DNA of 64,000 nucleotides from Sphingosinithalassobacter tenebrarum. GTDB lineage: Bacteria > Pseudomonadota > Alphaproteobacteria > Sphingomonadales > Sphingomonadaceae. The position numbers and the translations under genes were made by a program. The notes beneath the pieces are model-generated. The model saw only the letters and a program-made list of their open reading frames with translations. It was not told where the DNA came from and searched no databases. Of the stretch, positions 41,348 through 51,273 are shown piece by piece (within the stretch, counting starts at the first letter, position 1; each line of letters begins with the position of its first letter). The stretch lies in contig NZ_CP049109.1 in NCBI RefSeq assembly GCF_011057975.1, positions 310,001 through 374,000 of the forward strand, given 5' to 3'.

Positions 41348-42385
41348 ATGGAAGCGATGGCATTGATCCTCGGCCTCGAATCGAGCTGCGACGAAACCGC
41401 GGCGGCGCTGGTGACTTCGGACAGACGCATTCTCGCGCACAGGCTGGCGCGGCAGGACGAGCGGCACCGCCCCTATGGTGGCGTCGTCCCCGAAATCGCC
41501 GCGCGCGCGCATGTCGAGATGCTGGGGCCGCTGGTCGAACAGGCGCTCGAGGAAGCGCAGGTTACGCTCGCCGATATCGATGCGATCGCGGCAACTGCCG
41601 GTCCGGGGCTGATCGGTGGCGTCATGGTGGGGCTCGTCACCGGCAAGGCGCTGGCGCTCGCCTCGGGCAAGCCGCTGATCGCAGTCAATCACCTCGAAGG
41701 GCACGCGCTGTCGCCGCGCCTGTCCGATCCCGATCTTGCCTTTCCCTATCTGTTGCTGCTCGTCTCGGGCGGGCATTGCCAGCTTCTGCTGGTCGAAGGT
41801 GTCGGCCGCTATCATCGCCTTGCCACCACGATCGATGATGCCGCCGGCGAAGCGTTCGACAAGACCGCCAAGCTGCTCGACCTGGGATTTCCCGGCGGGC
41901 CTGCGGTGGAAGTCGCGGCGGCGCAGGGCAGTCCCCGCGCCGTTCCCCTGCCGCGTCCGCTCGTCGGGTCGGGCGAGCCGCATTTCTCCTTCGCCGGGCT
42001 CAAGAGCGCCGTTGCGCGCGTCACCGATGACTATGCGAAGGAAGACATCGCCGCCTCGTTCCAGCAGGCGGTTGTCGATTGCCTGATCGATCGTACCCGC
42101 ATCGCGCTGGGCAAGGCGTCGGAAGCCACCGCGCTGGTCGTCGCGGGCGGGGTTGCGGCGAACAAGACCGTCCGTGGTGCGTTGGAGGGGCTGGCTGCCG
42201 ATCATGGCATGCGTTTCGTTGCCCCGCCGCTCTGGCTGTGCACCGACAATGCGGCGATGATCGGCTGGGCGGGCGCGGAGCGTTTCGCCGTCGGGCTCAC
42301 CGACCCGCTCGATACGCCGGCACGCGCGCGCTGGCCGCTCGATCCTCAAGCAGAAAAAGTGCGCGGAGCGGGAGTGAAGGCATGA
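41348..42385 (+). CDS. tsaD: tRNA N6-threonylcarbamoyladenosine transferase
   Basis: Protein of 345 aa that transfers the threonylcarbamoyl group to A37 of ANN-decoding tRNAs, with TsaB and TsaE. Motifs are [15 protein letters not shown], the metal motif NHLEGHALS (His-x-x-x-His), [15 protein letters not shown] and the C-terminal [15 protein letters not shown] 41357 ([10 protein letters not shown]) is an equally good start. The stop overlaps the gpsA start (ATGA at 42382-42385). Confidence 0.96.
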   Translation: MEAMALILGLESSCDETAAALVTSDRRILAHRLARQDERHRPYGGVVPEIAARAHVEMLGPLVEQALEEAQVTLADIDAIAATAGPGLIGGVMVGLVTGKALALASGKPLIAVNHLEGHALSPRLSDPDLAFPYLLLLVSGGHCQLLLVEGVGRYHRLATTIDDAAGEAFDKTAKLLDLGFPGGPAVEVAAAQGSPRAVPLPRPLVGSGEPHFSFAGLKSAVARVTDDYAKEDIAASFQQAVVDCLIDRTRIALGKASEATALVVAGGVAANKTVRGALEGLAADHGMRFVAPPLWLCTDNAAMIGWAGAERFAVGLTDPLDTPARARWPLDPQAEKVRGAGVKA

Positions 42386-43359
42386 CGATCGGTATTGTGG
42401 GCGGCGGTGCGTGGGGCACTGCGCTGGCGCAGACAATGACGGGCAATGACAGCGACGTACGGCTGTGGGTTCGCGAACCCGAAGTGATCGAATCGATCAA
42501 CGAGCGGCACGAAAACGCAGTCTATCTGCCTGGCGTGAAGCTTTCCGAACATGTCCGCGCGACCGACGATCTGGCCTGGGTGGCAGAGGTATCCCCGGTG
42601 CTGGTGGTGACTCCCGCCCAGCATATGCGCAGCGTGCTTTCGAACATGCCCGGCAAGGGGCAGGCGCTGATCCTGTGTTCGAAGGGGATCGAAGCGGGAA
42701 GCCAAAAATTCCTTCACCATGTCGCTGCCGAAACCGTATCCCATTCGCCGATCGCCGTGCTTTCGGGGCCGACCTTCGCGCATGAAGTGGCGCAGGGCCT
42801 GCCCACCGCCGTCACACTGGCGGCGGAGAATATGGAGCTGGCGCAGGAACTGGCCGCGGTAATCGCGCGGCCGGCGCTGCGGCCCTATGTCTCGAGCGAT
42901 GTCGTCGGTGCGGAAATCGGCGGCGCAGTGAAGAACGTCCTCGCCATCGCCTGTGGCGTGGTGGACGGGGCCGGGCTGGGGCAGAATGCGCGCGCGGCAC
43001 TGATCGCGCGCGGATTCGCCGAAATGACGCGCTACGGCCTGGCGCGCGGGGCGAAGGCCGAAACGCTGGCGGGGCTTTCGGGGCTGGGGGACCTTGTCCT
43101 CACCTGCTCATCGACCAGTTCGCGCAACTTCTCGCTTGGCGTGGCGCTCGGAAGGGGCGGCAGCGCCGACGCGATCATGGCCGACCGCAAGACCGTGGCC
43201 GAAGGTGCCTTCACCGCGCCGGTGCTGCGCGAGTCCGCAGAGGAAGCAGGCGTCGACATGCCGGTCACGCAGGCGGTGTGCGCGCTGCTCGATGGCGCCG
43301 ATGTCGGCGATGTGATCGACGGGCTGCTTAACCGCCCGCTGCGCGAAGAAGGCGTGTGA
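42382..43359 (+). CDS. gpsA: Glycerol-3-phosphate dehydrogenase [NAD(P)+]
   Basis: Enzyme of 325 aa that reduces dihydroxyacetone phosphate to glycerol-3-phosphate for phospholipids. Motifs are [15 protein letters not shown] (NAD(P) binding), [39 protein letters not shown] with the catalytic Lys, and [11 protein letters not shown]. Its start overlaps tsaD and its stop overlaps the DUF1697 gene, so the three are coupled. Confidence 0.96.
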   Translation: MTIGIVGGGAWGTALAQTMTGNDSDVRLWVREPEVIESINERHENAVYLPGVKLSEHVRATDDLAWVAEVSPVLVVTPAQHMRSVLSNMPGKGQALILCSKGIEAGSQKFLHHVAAETVSHSPIAVLSGPTFAHEVAQGLPTAVTLAAENMELAQELAAVIARPALRPYVSSDVVGAEIGGAVKNVLAIACGVVDGAGLGQNARAALIARGFAEMTRYGLARGAKAETLAGLSGLGDLVLTCSSTSSRNFSLGVALGRGGSADAIMADRKTVAEGAFTAPVLRESAEEAGVDMPVTQAVCALLDGADVGDVIDGLLNRPLREEGV

Positions 43360-43895
43360 CGCGCTGGGCGGCGCTGCTCCGCGGCGTCAATGTCGGCGGG
43401 CGCAAGCTGGCGATGGCGGACCTGCGCACGATGCTCGCGGGCATGGGGTTCGCCGATGTCGAGACGCTGCTCGCTTCGGGCAATGCCGTCTTCTCCGCAG
43501 CTGAAAACGACGCGGCGAGGCTGGAGCGCGCGCTCGAGGCGAAATCGGCGGAAACGCTGCGTCTTGCGACCGACTATCTGGTACGCGACGCCGACCAATG
43601 GGCTGACGTCATGGCCGCCAACCCGTTTCCCGAAGTTGCCGCCGAGCGGCCCAACCAGCTGCTGGTGCTGTTTCACCGCGACCCGTTCGACCCCGCGCTG
43701 CTCGATTTGCTCGCGGAGCACTATGACGGCCCCGAGCGGCTCAAGCCAGTCGGCCGCGAACTCTATATCGACTTTCCCAACGGGCAGGGCCGGTCGGACC
43801 TCGTACCGATGATGACCAAGCTCAAATTCCCGAAAGTGGCGACCGGCCGTAACTGGAACACCGTCACGAAGATCACGGCGAAGCTGGGCGAATAG
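43356..43895 (+). CDS. DUF1697 protein
   Basis: Protein of 179 aa from a GTG start at 43356 that overlaps the gpsA stop. It has the DUF1697 pattern: ALLRGVNVGGRKLAMADLR, FADVETLLASGNAVFS and a C-terminal TKLKFPKVATGRNWNTVTKI. The family function is unknown. Confidence 0.88.
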   Translation: MTRWAALLRGVNVGGRKLAMADLRTMLAGMGFADVETLLASGNAVFSAAENDAARLERALEAKSAETLRLATDYLVRDADQWADVMAANPFPEVAAERPNQLLVLFHRDPFDPALLDLLAEHYDGPERLKPVGRELYIDFPNGQGRSDLVPMMTKLKFPKVATGRNWNTVTKITAKLGE

Positions 43896-43937
43896 TTGTG
43901 CCCGAGTTGCCGCTGCTCGTCGGGCTGCTACCATCTC

Positions 43938-44501
43938 ATGATGCGCTTCCTCCTGCTTCCCCTTGTTCTGGTCGTTTCCGGCTGCGATGGGGCCAGCCAG
44001 TCCGCCCCTAACCGGTCCGCCGCCATCGTGTTCGACGGCTATGATGCCGCGTTCCCGCTTGCGCCTCCCGAAGCCTATCAGCGCAAGGAAGATCGGTTGA
44101 TGGTCGAACGCGATCCAGAAGCCACTCCCTGCCTTTCACGCAATGCCGATGGACAAACGGAATCGCGGCCAACGGACCAGTGCTTTGTCATGCTGGACCA
44201 GGCCCGGTTCAGCGGTGTCTGGCTCGACGCCTACGAAGCGTCGATGTTTTTCCCGGACGTGCGCGAACTGCCCGCATTCTCGAAATTCGAAGAAGGGTGG
44301 TGGGTAAATCGGAACTTCGATGGTGGCCCGGCTTTAGACCCCGCCCGACCCCATGTCTATCGGATCGAATTCATCGGTCGCCGGACCCGCCATGCCGGAA
44401 TGTACGGCCATTTGGGAACCGCGCGGCATGAGGTCTATGCCGACCGGATATTGTCGATCGACGAAATCCCCTATCCAGAGAACTGGGCCGAAGCCGAATA
44501 A
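43938..44501 (+). CDS. Putative lipoprotein of unknown function
   Basis: Protein of 187 aa from ATG 43938 (ATG 43941 is also possible). The N-terminus MMRFLLLPLVLVVSGCDG is a signal with lipobox VSGC, so the mature protein starts at Cys 16. The rest has no recognised domain; it is rich in aromatic and acidic residues (FDGYDAAFPLAPPEAYQRKE). It lies 42 bp after the DUF1697 gene and converges with the DUF1674 gene. Confidence 0.65.
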   Translation: MMRFLLLPLVLVVSGCDGASQSAPNRSAAIVFDGYDAAFPLAPPEAYQRKEDRLMVERDPEATPCLSRNADGQTESRPTDQCFVMLDQARFSGVWLDAYEASMFFPDVRELPAFSKFEEGWWVNRNFDGGPALDPARPHVYRIEFIGRRTRHAGMYGHLGTARHEVYADRILSIDEIPYPENWAEAE

Positions 44502-44519
44502 GGCGATTGGCCTTAGCGC

Positions 44520-44687
44520 TCAGAAATCGACCGCGACGCCCTTTCTCTCCCAGTCGCCATAGCGAGTCGGGTCAGGCCGATTGGGATTTTCCGTGCCGCG
44601 CCGCTCTGCCTTCGCATCCGGTTCGGGCACCGGCGGGCTTTTCGAAAGATGGGCCGGCGGTTTCACATGTTCGGGGCGCTTGCCCAT
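44520..44687 (-). CDS. DUF1674 protein (SDHAF4-like)
   Basis: A short gene of 55 aa from ATG 44687, with GGAGACCC upstream. It ends in NPTRYGDWERKG-like sequence, here DPTRYGDWERKGVAVDF, the signature of DUF1674/SDHAF4 proteins. In mitochondria and Alphaproteobacteria these assist maturation of the succinate dehydrogenase flavoprotein; that role is inferred. The N-terminal 40 residues are Pro/Lys-rich and probably disordered. Confidence 0.8.
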   Translation of the reverse strand: MGKRPEHVKPPAHLSKSPPVPEPDAKAERRGTENPNRPDPTRYGDWERKGVAVDF

Positions 44688-44756
44688 GAGGGGTCTCCGG
44701 CGAATTGATTTGCGGGGCCTGAAGCACCAGATTGGATGGCCAAGGAGTTGCGTCAA

Positions 44757-45719
44757 GTGAACACGCTCAAGACCACCATGTTGCTCGCCGCGCTGACGGC
44801 GCTGTTTCTCGCGCTGGGCTTCACGCTCGGCGGCCGCGCGGGGGCGATGATCGCGCTGCTGATCGCGGTGGGCATGAACTTCTTCACCTACTGGAACGCC
44901 GACAAGATCGTGCTGAAGATGCACAATGCGCGCGAAGTCGATGATGCGAGCGCGCCCGAATTTGTTGGAATCGTCCGCGATCTGGCGCGGCGCGCGAAGC
45001 TGCCGATGCCGCGTGTCTATCTGGTCGACGAACCGCATCCCAATGCCTTCGCCACCGGGCGCGATCCGCAGCACGCCGCCGTCGCCGCCACCACCGGGCT
45101 TGTCCAGATGCTCGACCGCGAGGAGATTGCGGCGGTGATGGCGCACGAACTCGGCCATGTCCGCAATCGCGACACGCTGATCATGACGATGGTCGCGACG
45201 ATCGCGGGCGCCATTTCGATGCTCGCCAATTTCAGCCTGTTCTTTCGCGGCGGGCGCGGCGCGGGGATCGCCGGGCTGCTCGCGGTGCTGGTTGCGCCCT
45301 TCGCGGCGATGATCGTCCAGATGGCGATCAGCCGGACGCGCGAATATGGCGCCGATCGCGCGAGCGCCGAAATCAGCGGCAACCCGCGCGCGCTCGCTTC
45401 GGCGCTGAACAAGCTGGCGCAGGGCGCACAGCGCATCCCCAATCCGGTGGCGCAGCGCATGCCCGCCGCCTCGCAGCTTTATATCGTTCCGGGCCTGTCG
45501 CGCGGTGACAGCCTGTTCTCGACGCATCCCGATACCGGCAATCGCATTGCCGAGCTTGAGCGGATGGCGAACGAAATGGGCGCGCCCGCGGTGCAGAGCG
45601 CCAGGGCACCGGCATGGCCCGCCGCGCCGCGACCGGCCGCGCGGGCATCGGTGCCGCGTACCGGCGGCCGGAGCCGTCCGGCGCGTTCGCGCAGCGCGCT
45701 CGATCCGCATCGCGACTGA
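44757..45719 (+). CDS. htpX: HtpX-type membrane zinc protease
   Basis: Inner-membrane M48 protease of 320 aa that degrades misfolded membrane proteins. A GTG start at 44757 is chosen because AGGAG lies 9 nt upstream and [16 protein letters not shown] is the usual HtpX beginning; ATG 44736 is an alternative. Two N-terminal helices, the zinc motif [15 protein letters not shown], two more helices and the third ligand in [12 protein letters not shown] follow. The C-terminal Pro/Arg-rich extension (about 45 residues) is longer than in E. coli HtpX. Confidence 0.94.
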   Translation: MNTLKTTMLLAALTALFLALGFTLGGRAGAMIALLIAVGMNFFTYWNADKIVLKMHNAREVDDASAPEFVGIVRDLARRAKLPMPRVYLVDEPHPNAFATGRDPQHAAVAATTGLVQMLDREEIAAVMAHELGHVRNRDTLIMTMVATIAGAISMLANFSLFFRGGRGAGIAGLLAVLVAPFAAMIVQMAISRTREYGADRASAEISGNPRALASALNKLAQGAQRIPNPVAQRMPAASQLYIVPGLSRGDSLFSTHPDTGNRIAELERMANEMGAPAVQSARAPAWPAAPRPAARASVPRTGGRSRPARSRSALDPHRD

Positions 45720-45722
45720 CCT

Positions 45723-47021
45723 TTGGCCCCTCCCCAACAGAAGCGCCGACCGCAGCGCGCGGCCGACACGCCCGGCGTTCCCGCGCGCAAGGCTGCGTTG
45801 CGCCTGCTCGATGCGGTGCTGCGTCGCGGCCTCGCACTCGAAGCCGCGCTCGATCATGCCGCCGAGGGGCTGGAGCCCGCCGATCGCGGCCTTGCCCATG
45901 CGATCGCTGCCGAAGTGCTGCGCCGCCTGCCCGATCTCGACACGCTGATCGACGGCGCAACCGCCAAGCCGCTGCCGCACGATGCCAAGGCGCGCTTCGT
46001 GCTGCGCATCGCGCTGGTCCAGTCGCTGGCGCTCGGCACGCCGCCGCACGCAGCCATCTCCACGGTACTGCCGCTGGTTGACGGCGGCCCGCGCAAGCTG
46101 GTGCATGGGGTGTTCGGCGCCCTGATGCGCAAGGCGGTGGCGCTTCCCGAAGTCCCGGCGCTGTTTCCTCCCGTGGCCAAGCGCTGGCGCAAGGCCTGGG
46201 GCGAGCCGATGGTTGCCGCGGCCGCGCGCGCCATCGCCGCGCCGCCGCCGCTCGACCTGACGATGCGCGATCCGGCGGAGACGCAGGCGCTTGCCGAAGC
46301 GATGGGCGGCGCCAGCCTGATGCCCGGCCATATCCGCCTGCCCGCCGGAACGGCAGTGCGCGAGCTTCCCGGATATGAGGCCGGCAGCTGGTGGGTGCAG
46401 GATATCGCCGCGTCGCTGCCCGCGCGCATGATCGGGGCCGGTGCGGGCCGGGTGCTCGATCTGTGCGCCGCACCCGGGGGCAAGACGCTGCAACTCGCCG
46501 CAGCGGGCTGGGACGTGACGGCGCTCGATATTTCGGAAAGTCGTCTCGTGCGACTTTCGGAAAATCTGGCGCGTACCGGCCTTGCCGCGACGATCGTCGC
46601 GGCCGACGCGCTGACATGGGAGCCCGATGCCCCGTTCGACGCGATCCTGCTCGATGCGCCATGCAGCGCGACGGGGATTTTTCGCCGTCATCCCGATGTA
46701 CTGTATCGCGCGCGTCCGGCGATCGTTTCCGAAATGGCGGAGCTGCAGACGAAACTGCTGGCACGCGCGGCGGATTGGCTGCGGCCCGGCGGAACCCTCG
46801 TCTACGCCACCTGCTCGCTCGAACCCGAAGAGGGCGAAGCGCAGGTCGCGGCGTTTCTGGAGGCGCGCGAGGATTTCGCGCTTGTCCCGCCCGATCGCGC
46901 GCAGCTGCCGCCGGGCGTGGCGCCGGATCGGCAAGGCGAGCTGCGGATGCTGCCGACGATGCTTGCCGATGCCGGGGCGCTTGACGGCTTCTTCGTCGCA
47001 TCGCTGCGGCGGCGCGACTGA
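45723..47021 (+). CDS. rsmB: 16S rRNA m5C967 methyltransferase (RsmB-like)
   Basis: Protein of 432 aa, starting at a TTG 3 bp after htpX; no ATG exists nearby, so the start is uncertain. An N-terminal NusB-like RNA-binding domain (about residues 20-140, RLLDAVLRRGLALEAALDHA) is followed by a SAM methyltransferase with VLDLCAAPGGKTLQLAA, the Cys in LLDAPCSATGIFRRHPD and the nucleophile Cys in VYATCSLEPEEGE. This is the RsmB/Fmu pattern. Confidence 0.93.
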   Translation: MAPPQQKRRPQRAADTPGVPARKAALRLLDAVLRRGLALEAALDHAAEGLEPADRGLAHAIAAEVLRRLPDLDTLIDGATAKPLPHDAKARFVLRIALVQSLALGTPPHAAISTVLPLVDGGPRKLVHGVFGALMRKAVALPEVPALFPPVAKRWRKAWGEPMVAAAARAIAAPPPLDLTMRDPAETQALAEAMGGASLMPGHIRLPAGTAVRELPGYEAGSWWVQDIAASLPARMIGAGAGRVLDLCAAPGGKTLQLAAAGWDVTALDISESRLVRLSENLARTGLAATIVAADALTWEPDAPFDAILLDAPCSATGIFRRHPDVLYRARPAIVSEMAELQTKLLARAADWLRPGGTLVYATCSLEPEEGEAQVAAFLEAREDFALVPPDRAQLPPGVAPDRQGELRMLPTMLADAGALDGFFVASLRRRD

Positions 47022-47074
47022 AAATCGCGAGTCGCAGATATTGCGGCGAGTCGCGCGCATGCTAAGGGACGAAA

Positions 47075-47734
47075 ATGCAGCCCGTCCGTATTGCGCCGTC
47101 GATCCTGTCCGCTGACTTCGCCCGTCTGGGGGAGGAAGTGCGCGCGATCGATGCCGCCGGGGCCGACTGGATCCATGTCGATGTGATGGACGGTCATTTC
47201 GTGCCCAACATCACGATCGGCCCGGCGGTGATCAAGGCGCTGCGCCCACACAGTGCCAAGCCGTTCGACGTGCACCTGATGATCTCGCCGGTCGATCCGC
47301 TGCTCAGGGAATTCGCCGATGCCGGTGCCGACACGCTGTCGGTGCACCCCGAAGCCGGGCCGCATCTCCATCGCACGCTGCAGACGATCAAGTCGCTCGG
47401 CAAACGTGCCGGAGTCGTGCTCAATCCCGCGACGCCGGTCGAAGTCGTCGATCCGGTTTTCGACATGGTCGATCTCATCCTGGTGATGAGCGTCAATCCC
47501 GGTTTCGGCGGCCAGAAATTCATTGCGAGCCAGCTCGACAAGATTGCGGCGCTGCGCAAGCGGATCGATGCGAGCGGCCGTGCCATCGACCTTGAAGTCG
47601 ATGGCGGCATCGACCGCGAAACCGCGCCGCGTGCGATCGCCGCGGGCGCCGATGCGCTGGTCGCGGGCACCGCCAGTTTCCGCGGCGGGCCGGATTGCTA
47701 TGCCGACAATATCGCCGCGTTGAGGGGTGTGTGA
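47075..47734 (+). CDS. rpe: Ribulose-phosphate 3-epimerase
   Basis: TIM-barrel enzyme of 219 aa that interconverts ribulose-5-phosphate and xylulose-5-phosphate in the pentose phosphate pathway. Motifs are [32 protein letters not shown] with metal His and Asp, [14 protein letters not shown] and [12 protein letters not shown]. The stop overlaps the GTG start of the next gene (GTGTGA at 47729-47734). Confidence 0.96.
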   Translation: MQPVRIAPSILSADFARLGEEVRAIDAAGADWIHVDVMDGHFVPNITIGPAVIKALRPHSAKPFDVHLMISPVDPLLREFADAGADTLSVHPEAGPHLHRTLQTIKSLGKRAGVVLNPATPVEVVDPVFDMVDLILVMSVNPGFGGQKFIASQLDKIAALRKRIDASGRAIDLEVDGGIDRETAPRAIAAGADALVAGTASFRGGPDCYADNIAALRGV

Positions 47735-49467
47735 CGCAGGAACCACCGTCCAAGCCCGCCGCCGACAGCATCGATGAAGGCAAGCGGCTGATTCGCCTGG
47801 GCGGCGATCGCGGGCTTTCGCTCGCCGAGCGGATTTCGGAGCGGTTCCAGCGCATGGCGTGGCGCACGCCGTTTCACGCGATGCGGCTGCGCGGGCGGCA
47901 CCCGCTCAAACTGATCGCCGTCGCCGACGATCCCTTTCTCGGCGATCCTGCGAGCGGCAATGCGATCCTCGACGGGCGGCTTTCCTTTCGCGGCGAGGAG
48001 CGCGAGATCGCCGAACTGGATTTCGCGCGGCCCGATTGGTCGCGCGGTTTCGGCGACTATGTCCAGAGCTTTGCCTGGCTGCGCGACCTTTCGACGGTCA
48101 CCACACGCGCGCGCGGCGCGCCGATTGCCGAAGCGATCATGCGGCTCTGGCTCGACGCGCATGCCGACAAGATTACCGACCCAGCCTGGCGCGCGGACCT
48201 TTGGGGCAGGCGCATCCTGTTCTGGACGGCGCATGCCCCGCTGATCCTGTCCTCGACCGATCTCGTCTATCGTTCGAGCGTGCTGCACGCACTCGCGCGC
48301 GGAGCGCGCTATCTCGACCGATCGGCCGATCGGGTGCAGGTCGGGCCGCCGCGCATCGCCGCCTGGTGCGGCATGCTGGTTGCGGGGCTAATGATTCCCG
48401 GCGGTGACCCGCGCCGGTCCTTCGGCGAATCCGGGTTGCAGCGCGCGCTGTCGCAATCGGTGTTCGACGATGGCGGAATCGTCACGCGCTCGCCCGCCGG
48501 GCAGGTCGATGCGATCCGGCTGCTCACCATGCTCTGCGAAACCTATGCCGCGCGGCGGATCGAGCCGCCCGAATTCGTAGCCGTGGCGCTGCAGCGCATG
48601 GTTGGCGCGTTGCTCGGCATCACCCACGGCGACAAGGGGCTTTCCAGCTGGCAGGGCTGCGGGCCGATGCCGGGCGAGGCAATCGCGCAGGTCGTGGAAG
48701 CAACCGGCGTGCGCACGCGGCCGCTCAAACAGGCGCGCGACTGGGGCTATCAGCGATTGTCGGCGCAGAAGACCGTGCTGATCATCGATGCGGCGCCGCC
48801 GCCGGTCGCGCGACTGGTCGAAGGCGGCTGCGCGTCGACGCTGGCGTTCGAACTTTCAGACGGCGATCACCGTATCGTGGTCAATTGCGGCGGCGCGCGG
48901 GCGACCAACATATCGGTTCCGATCGCGCTGGGCGAAGGGTTGCGCACCACCGCCGCGCATTCGACTTTGGTGGTGGGCGACAGCAACTCCACCGCCATCC
49001 ATGCCGATGGCACGCTCGGCCGCGGCGTCGGCGAAGTCGAGCTGGCGCGGCAGGAAACGGAAAATTCCAGCCGGATCGAAGCCAGCCATGACGGCTATGT
49101 CCGCCGCTTCGGCCTGACGCATCGCCGCCAGATCACACTGGCTTCCGACGGGCGGGACATTCGCGGCGAAGACAGCCTGCTTCCGGCCGACAAGCGCAAG
49201 CGCAAGAAACCGACGCCCTTCGCGATCCGCTTCCACTTGTCGCCCTATGTCGAAATTTCGCCGACCGCGGATGGCCAGGCCGCGATCCTGCGCCTGCCGG
49301 GCGGGGCGATGTGGCAGTTTCGCTGTCGCGGCGCGACGCTGGCGATCGAGGACAGCATCTGGATCGATTCGCGGGGCCGGCCCGTTCCCACCGAACAACT
49401 CGTCGTTTCGGGCGAGGCAATTGCCGGCGGCACGAGCATCAGCTGGGTTTTTCACCGCGCTCGCTGA
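47731..49467 (+). CDS. Heparinase II/III-family protein
   Basis: Protein of 578 aa from a GTG start at 47731 inside the rpe end. An N-terminal alpha/alpha-toroid region (about residues 20-310, [10 protein letters not shown] near its end) precedes a heparinase II/III-like beta domain (LVVNCGG-like [33 protein letters not shown]). No signal peptide is present. This gene commonly follows rsmB and rpe in Alphaproteobacteria. Its substrate is unknown; polysaccharide lyase activity is not proven for this group. Confidence 0.85.
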   Translation: MTQEPPSKPAADSIDEGKRLIRLGGDRGLSLAERISERFQRMAWRTPFHAMRLRGRHPLKLIAVADDPFLGDPASGNAILDGRLSFRGEEREIAELDFARPDWSRGFGDYVQSFAWLRDLSTVTTRARGAPIAEAIMRLWLDAHADKITDPAWRADLWGRRILFWTAHAPLILSSTDLVYRSSVLHALARGARYLDRSADRVQVGPPRIAAWCGMLVAGLMIPGGDPRRSFGESGLQRALSQSVFDDGGIVTRSPAGQVDAIRLLTMLCETYAARRIEPPEFVAVALQRMVGALLGITHGDKGLSSWQGCGPMPGEAIAQVVEATGVRTRPLKQARDWGYQRLSAQKTVLIIDAAPPPVARLVEGGCASTLAFELSDGDHRIVVNCGGARATNISVPIALGEGLRTTAAHSTLVVGDSNSTAIHADGTLGRGVGEVELARQETENSSRIEASHDGYVRRFGLTHRRQITLASDGRDIRGEDSLLPADKRKRKKPTPFAIRFHLSPYVEISPTADGQAAILRLPGGAMWQFRCRGATLAIEDSIWIDSRGRPVPTEQLVVSGEAIAGGTSISWVFHRAR

Positions 49468-49563
49468 CAATCCGGCCAAGCCGGGACACGGGCGCCGATT
49501 CAGGGCTTGGAGCCCTGTCGCGATCCGATAGGGTCAATCCCCGGGGAATCGCGGGGTCGCGAA

Positions 49564-51147
49564 TTGGAAGAGGCCGACATTGTCGTCATCGGCGCCGGCT
49601 CCGGGGGCTGTGCCGCAGCGGGGCGCCTGAGCGCGGAGGGACGCTGGCGCGTCGCGCTGCTCGAAGCGGGCGGGCGCAATGCCGGGCTGCGTACGCGAAT
49701 GCCCGCGATGCTGGTCGATCCCGTTCCGGCAAGCAACTGGGCATTCGAAACGCTGCCCCAGCCCGGGCTGAACGGGCGTCGTGGCTATCAGCCGCGCGGG
49801 CGCGGACTGGGCGGCTCGAGCGCGATCAACGCGATGCTCTACATAAGGGGCCATCCCGGCGATTATGACGAATGGGCGGCGATGGGCTGTTTGGGCTGGG
49901 CATGGCGGGACGTGCTTCCCTGGTTCCGCGCAAGCGAGTGCAACGAACGCGGCGGCGATGCCTGGCACGGCGATGCCGGCCCGCTGGCGGTGTCCGACCA
50001 GCGCCATCGCCACCCCGGCGCGCAGGCGTTCCTCGATGCCGCCGCCGCGCTCGGCGTCCCGGTCAATCCCGACTTCAACGGCGCCGAACAGGATGGAGTC
50101 GGCTGGTTTCAGGTGACGCAGCGTCGGGGCGCCCGCTGGAGCGCGGCGCGCGCCTATCTCGATCCGTCGCGCGACACGTTGGAGGTCCTGACCGAGGCCG
50201 TCGTCGAGCGCATCCTGTTCGAGGAGGGGCGAGTCTGGGGCGTTGCCTATCGCCGCGATGGCGAACGCCATGTGTTGCGCGCGCGGCATGTGGTGCTGGC
50301 GGCTGGCGCGTTTCAGACGCCGCAGCTGCTGATGCTGTCTGGGATCGGGCCGGGCGCGCGGCTCGGCGATATGGGGCTTGCGGTGCAGGTCGACCGAAAT
50401 GATGTCGGCGCGAATCTTCAGGATCATGTCGACTATGTCGCTTCCTTCGCGGTGCGCGGGCACGGCTTTCTCGGCCGGTCGCTGCGGGGAAAGCTGCGCT
50501 TCGGCGCGGCGATGCTGCGCTGGCTGGCGACGCGGCGCGGGCTGATGACGAGCCCGCTTGCCGAAGCCGGGGCGTTTCTGCGGACCGATCCGCGCGCGGC
50601 GGCGCCCGACGTCCAGCTCCATTTCCTGCCCGCGATCGTCGAGGATCACGGCCGCGCCCGTGTGAAGGCGCATGGCTATAGCTGTCACGCGGCGGTGCTG
50701 CGGCCGTTCAGCCGGGGGACGGTGACGCTGGCCTCGCTCGACGTGCGCGATGCCCCGCGCATCGATCCCGCCTTCCTTGCCGATCCGCGCGACCTGCGGC
50801 TGCTCAAGCGAGGGGTGCGGACGATGTACCACATCCTGCGCGCCGACCCGCTGGCGCGTTTCGGCGGGCGCGATCGCCATCCGATCGACATGGGGGATGA
50901 AGCGGCGTTCGAAGCGGCGCTGCGCGCGCGGGCGGACACCATCTATCACCCGGTGGGCACCGCGCGCATGGGGAGCGATGGGGATGCGGTGTGCGACCCG
51001 CGACTGCGCGTGCGCGGTGTCGATGGGCTCTGGCTCGCCGATGCCTCGGTGATGCCGCGCATAGTCGGCGGCAACACCAATGCGCCGACGATCATGATCG
51101 GCGAACGCTGCGCCGATTTCCTGGCTGCCGATTTGCGTGAAGGCTGA
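49564..51147 (+). CDS. GMC-family FAD oxidoreductase (choline-dehydrogenase-like)
   Basis: Flavoprotein of 527 aa that oxidises an alcohol. A TTG start at 49564 puts the FAD motif (ADIVVIGAGSGGCAAAGRLS) at the normal distance from the N-terminus; TTG 49507 is an alternative. Further motifs are GRGLGGSSAINAMLYIRGHP (GMC signature 1), LAAGAFQTPQLLMLSGIGPG (signature 2), and the C-terminal HPVGTARMGSD with the catalytic His, then VGGNTNAPTIMIGERCADF. No betaine pathway genes are nearby, so the alcohol substrate is unknown. Confidence 0.92.
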   Translation: MEEADIVVIGAGSGGCAAAGRLSAEGRWRVALLEAGGRNAGLRTRMPAMLVDPVPASNWAFETLPQPGLNGRRGYQPRGRGLGGSSAINAMLYIRGHPGDYDEWAAMGCLGWAWRDVLPWFRASECNERGGDAWHGDAGPLAVSDQRHRHPGAQAFLDAAAALGVPVNPDFNGAEQDGVGWFQVTQRRGARWSAARAYLDPSRDTLEVLTEAVVERILFEEGRVWGVAYRRDGERHVLRARHVVLAAGAFQTPQLLMLSGIGPGARLGDMGLAVQVDRNDVGANLQDHVDYVASFAVRGHGFLGRSLRGKLRFGAAMLRWLATRRGLMTSPLAEAGAFLRTDPRAAAPDVQLHFLPAIVEDHGRARVKAHGYSCHAAVLRPFSRGTVTLASLDVRDAPRIDPAFLADPRDLRLLKRGVRTMYHILRADPLARFGGRDRHPIDMGDEAAFEAALRARADTIYHPVGTARMGSDGDAVCDPRLRVRGVDGLWLADASVMPRIVGGNTNAPTIMIGERCADFLAADLREG

Positions 51148-51194
51148 AAGCTCGCCCGCGGAAGCTCGCGCCGCTACCCGTCATGGCGTGACAC

Positions 51195-51226
51195 AAAAAA
51201 TGGGCCGGTGGCGAACCACCGACCCA
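51195..51226 (-). terminator. Rho-independent terminator of glnK-amt
   Basis: Read on the minus strand, GGGTCGGTGG, a TTCG tetraloop and CCACCGGCCC form a 10-bp stem with one mismatch, followed by TTTTTT. It lies 48 bp after the amt stop. The opposite strand lacks a T-run. Confidence 0.88.
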
Positions 51227-51273
51227 GTTATTCCGCAGGAGGAACTATCCTCGTGTGTCGGATCAGTGTCCAA

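Noticed and set aside
44520..47060. 846-codon minus-strand open frame across htpX and rsmB
   Set aside because: It is a shadow of two well-identified plus-strand genes; only its last 55 codons (44687-44520) form a real gene.
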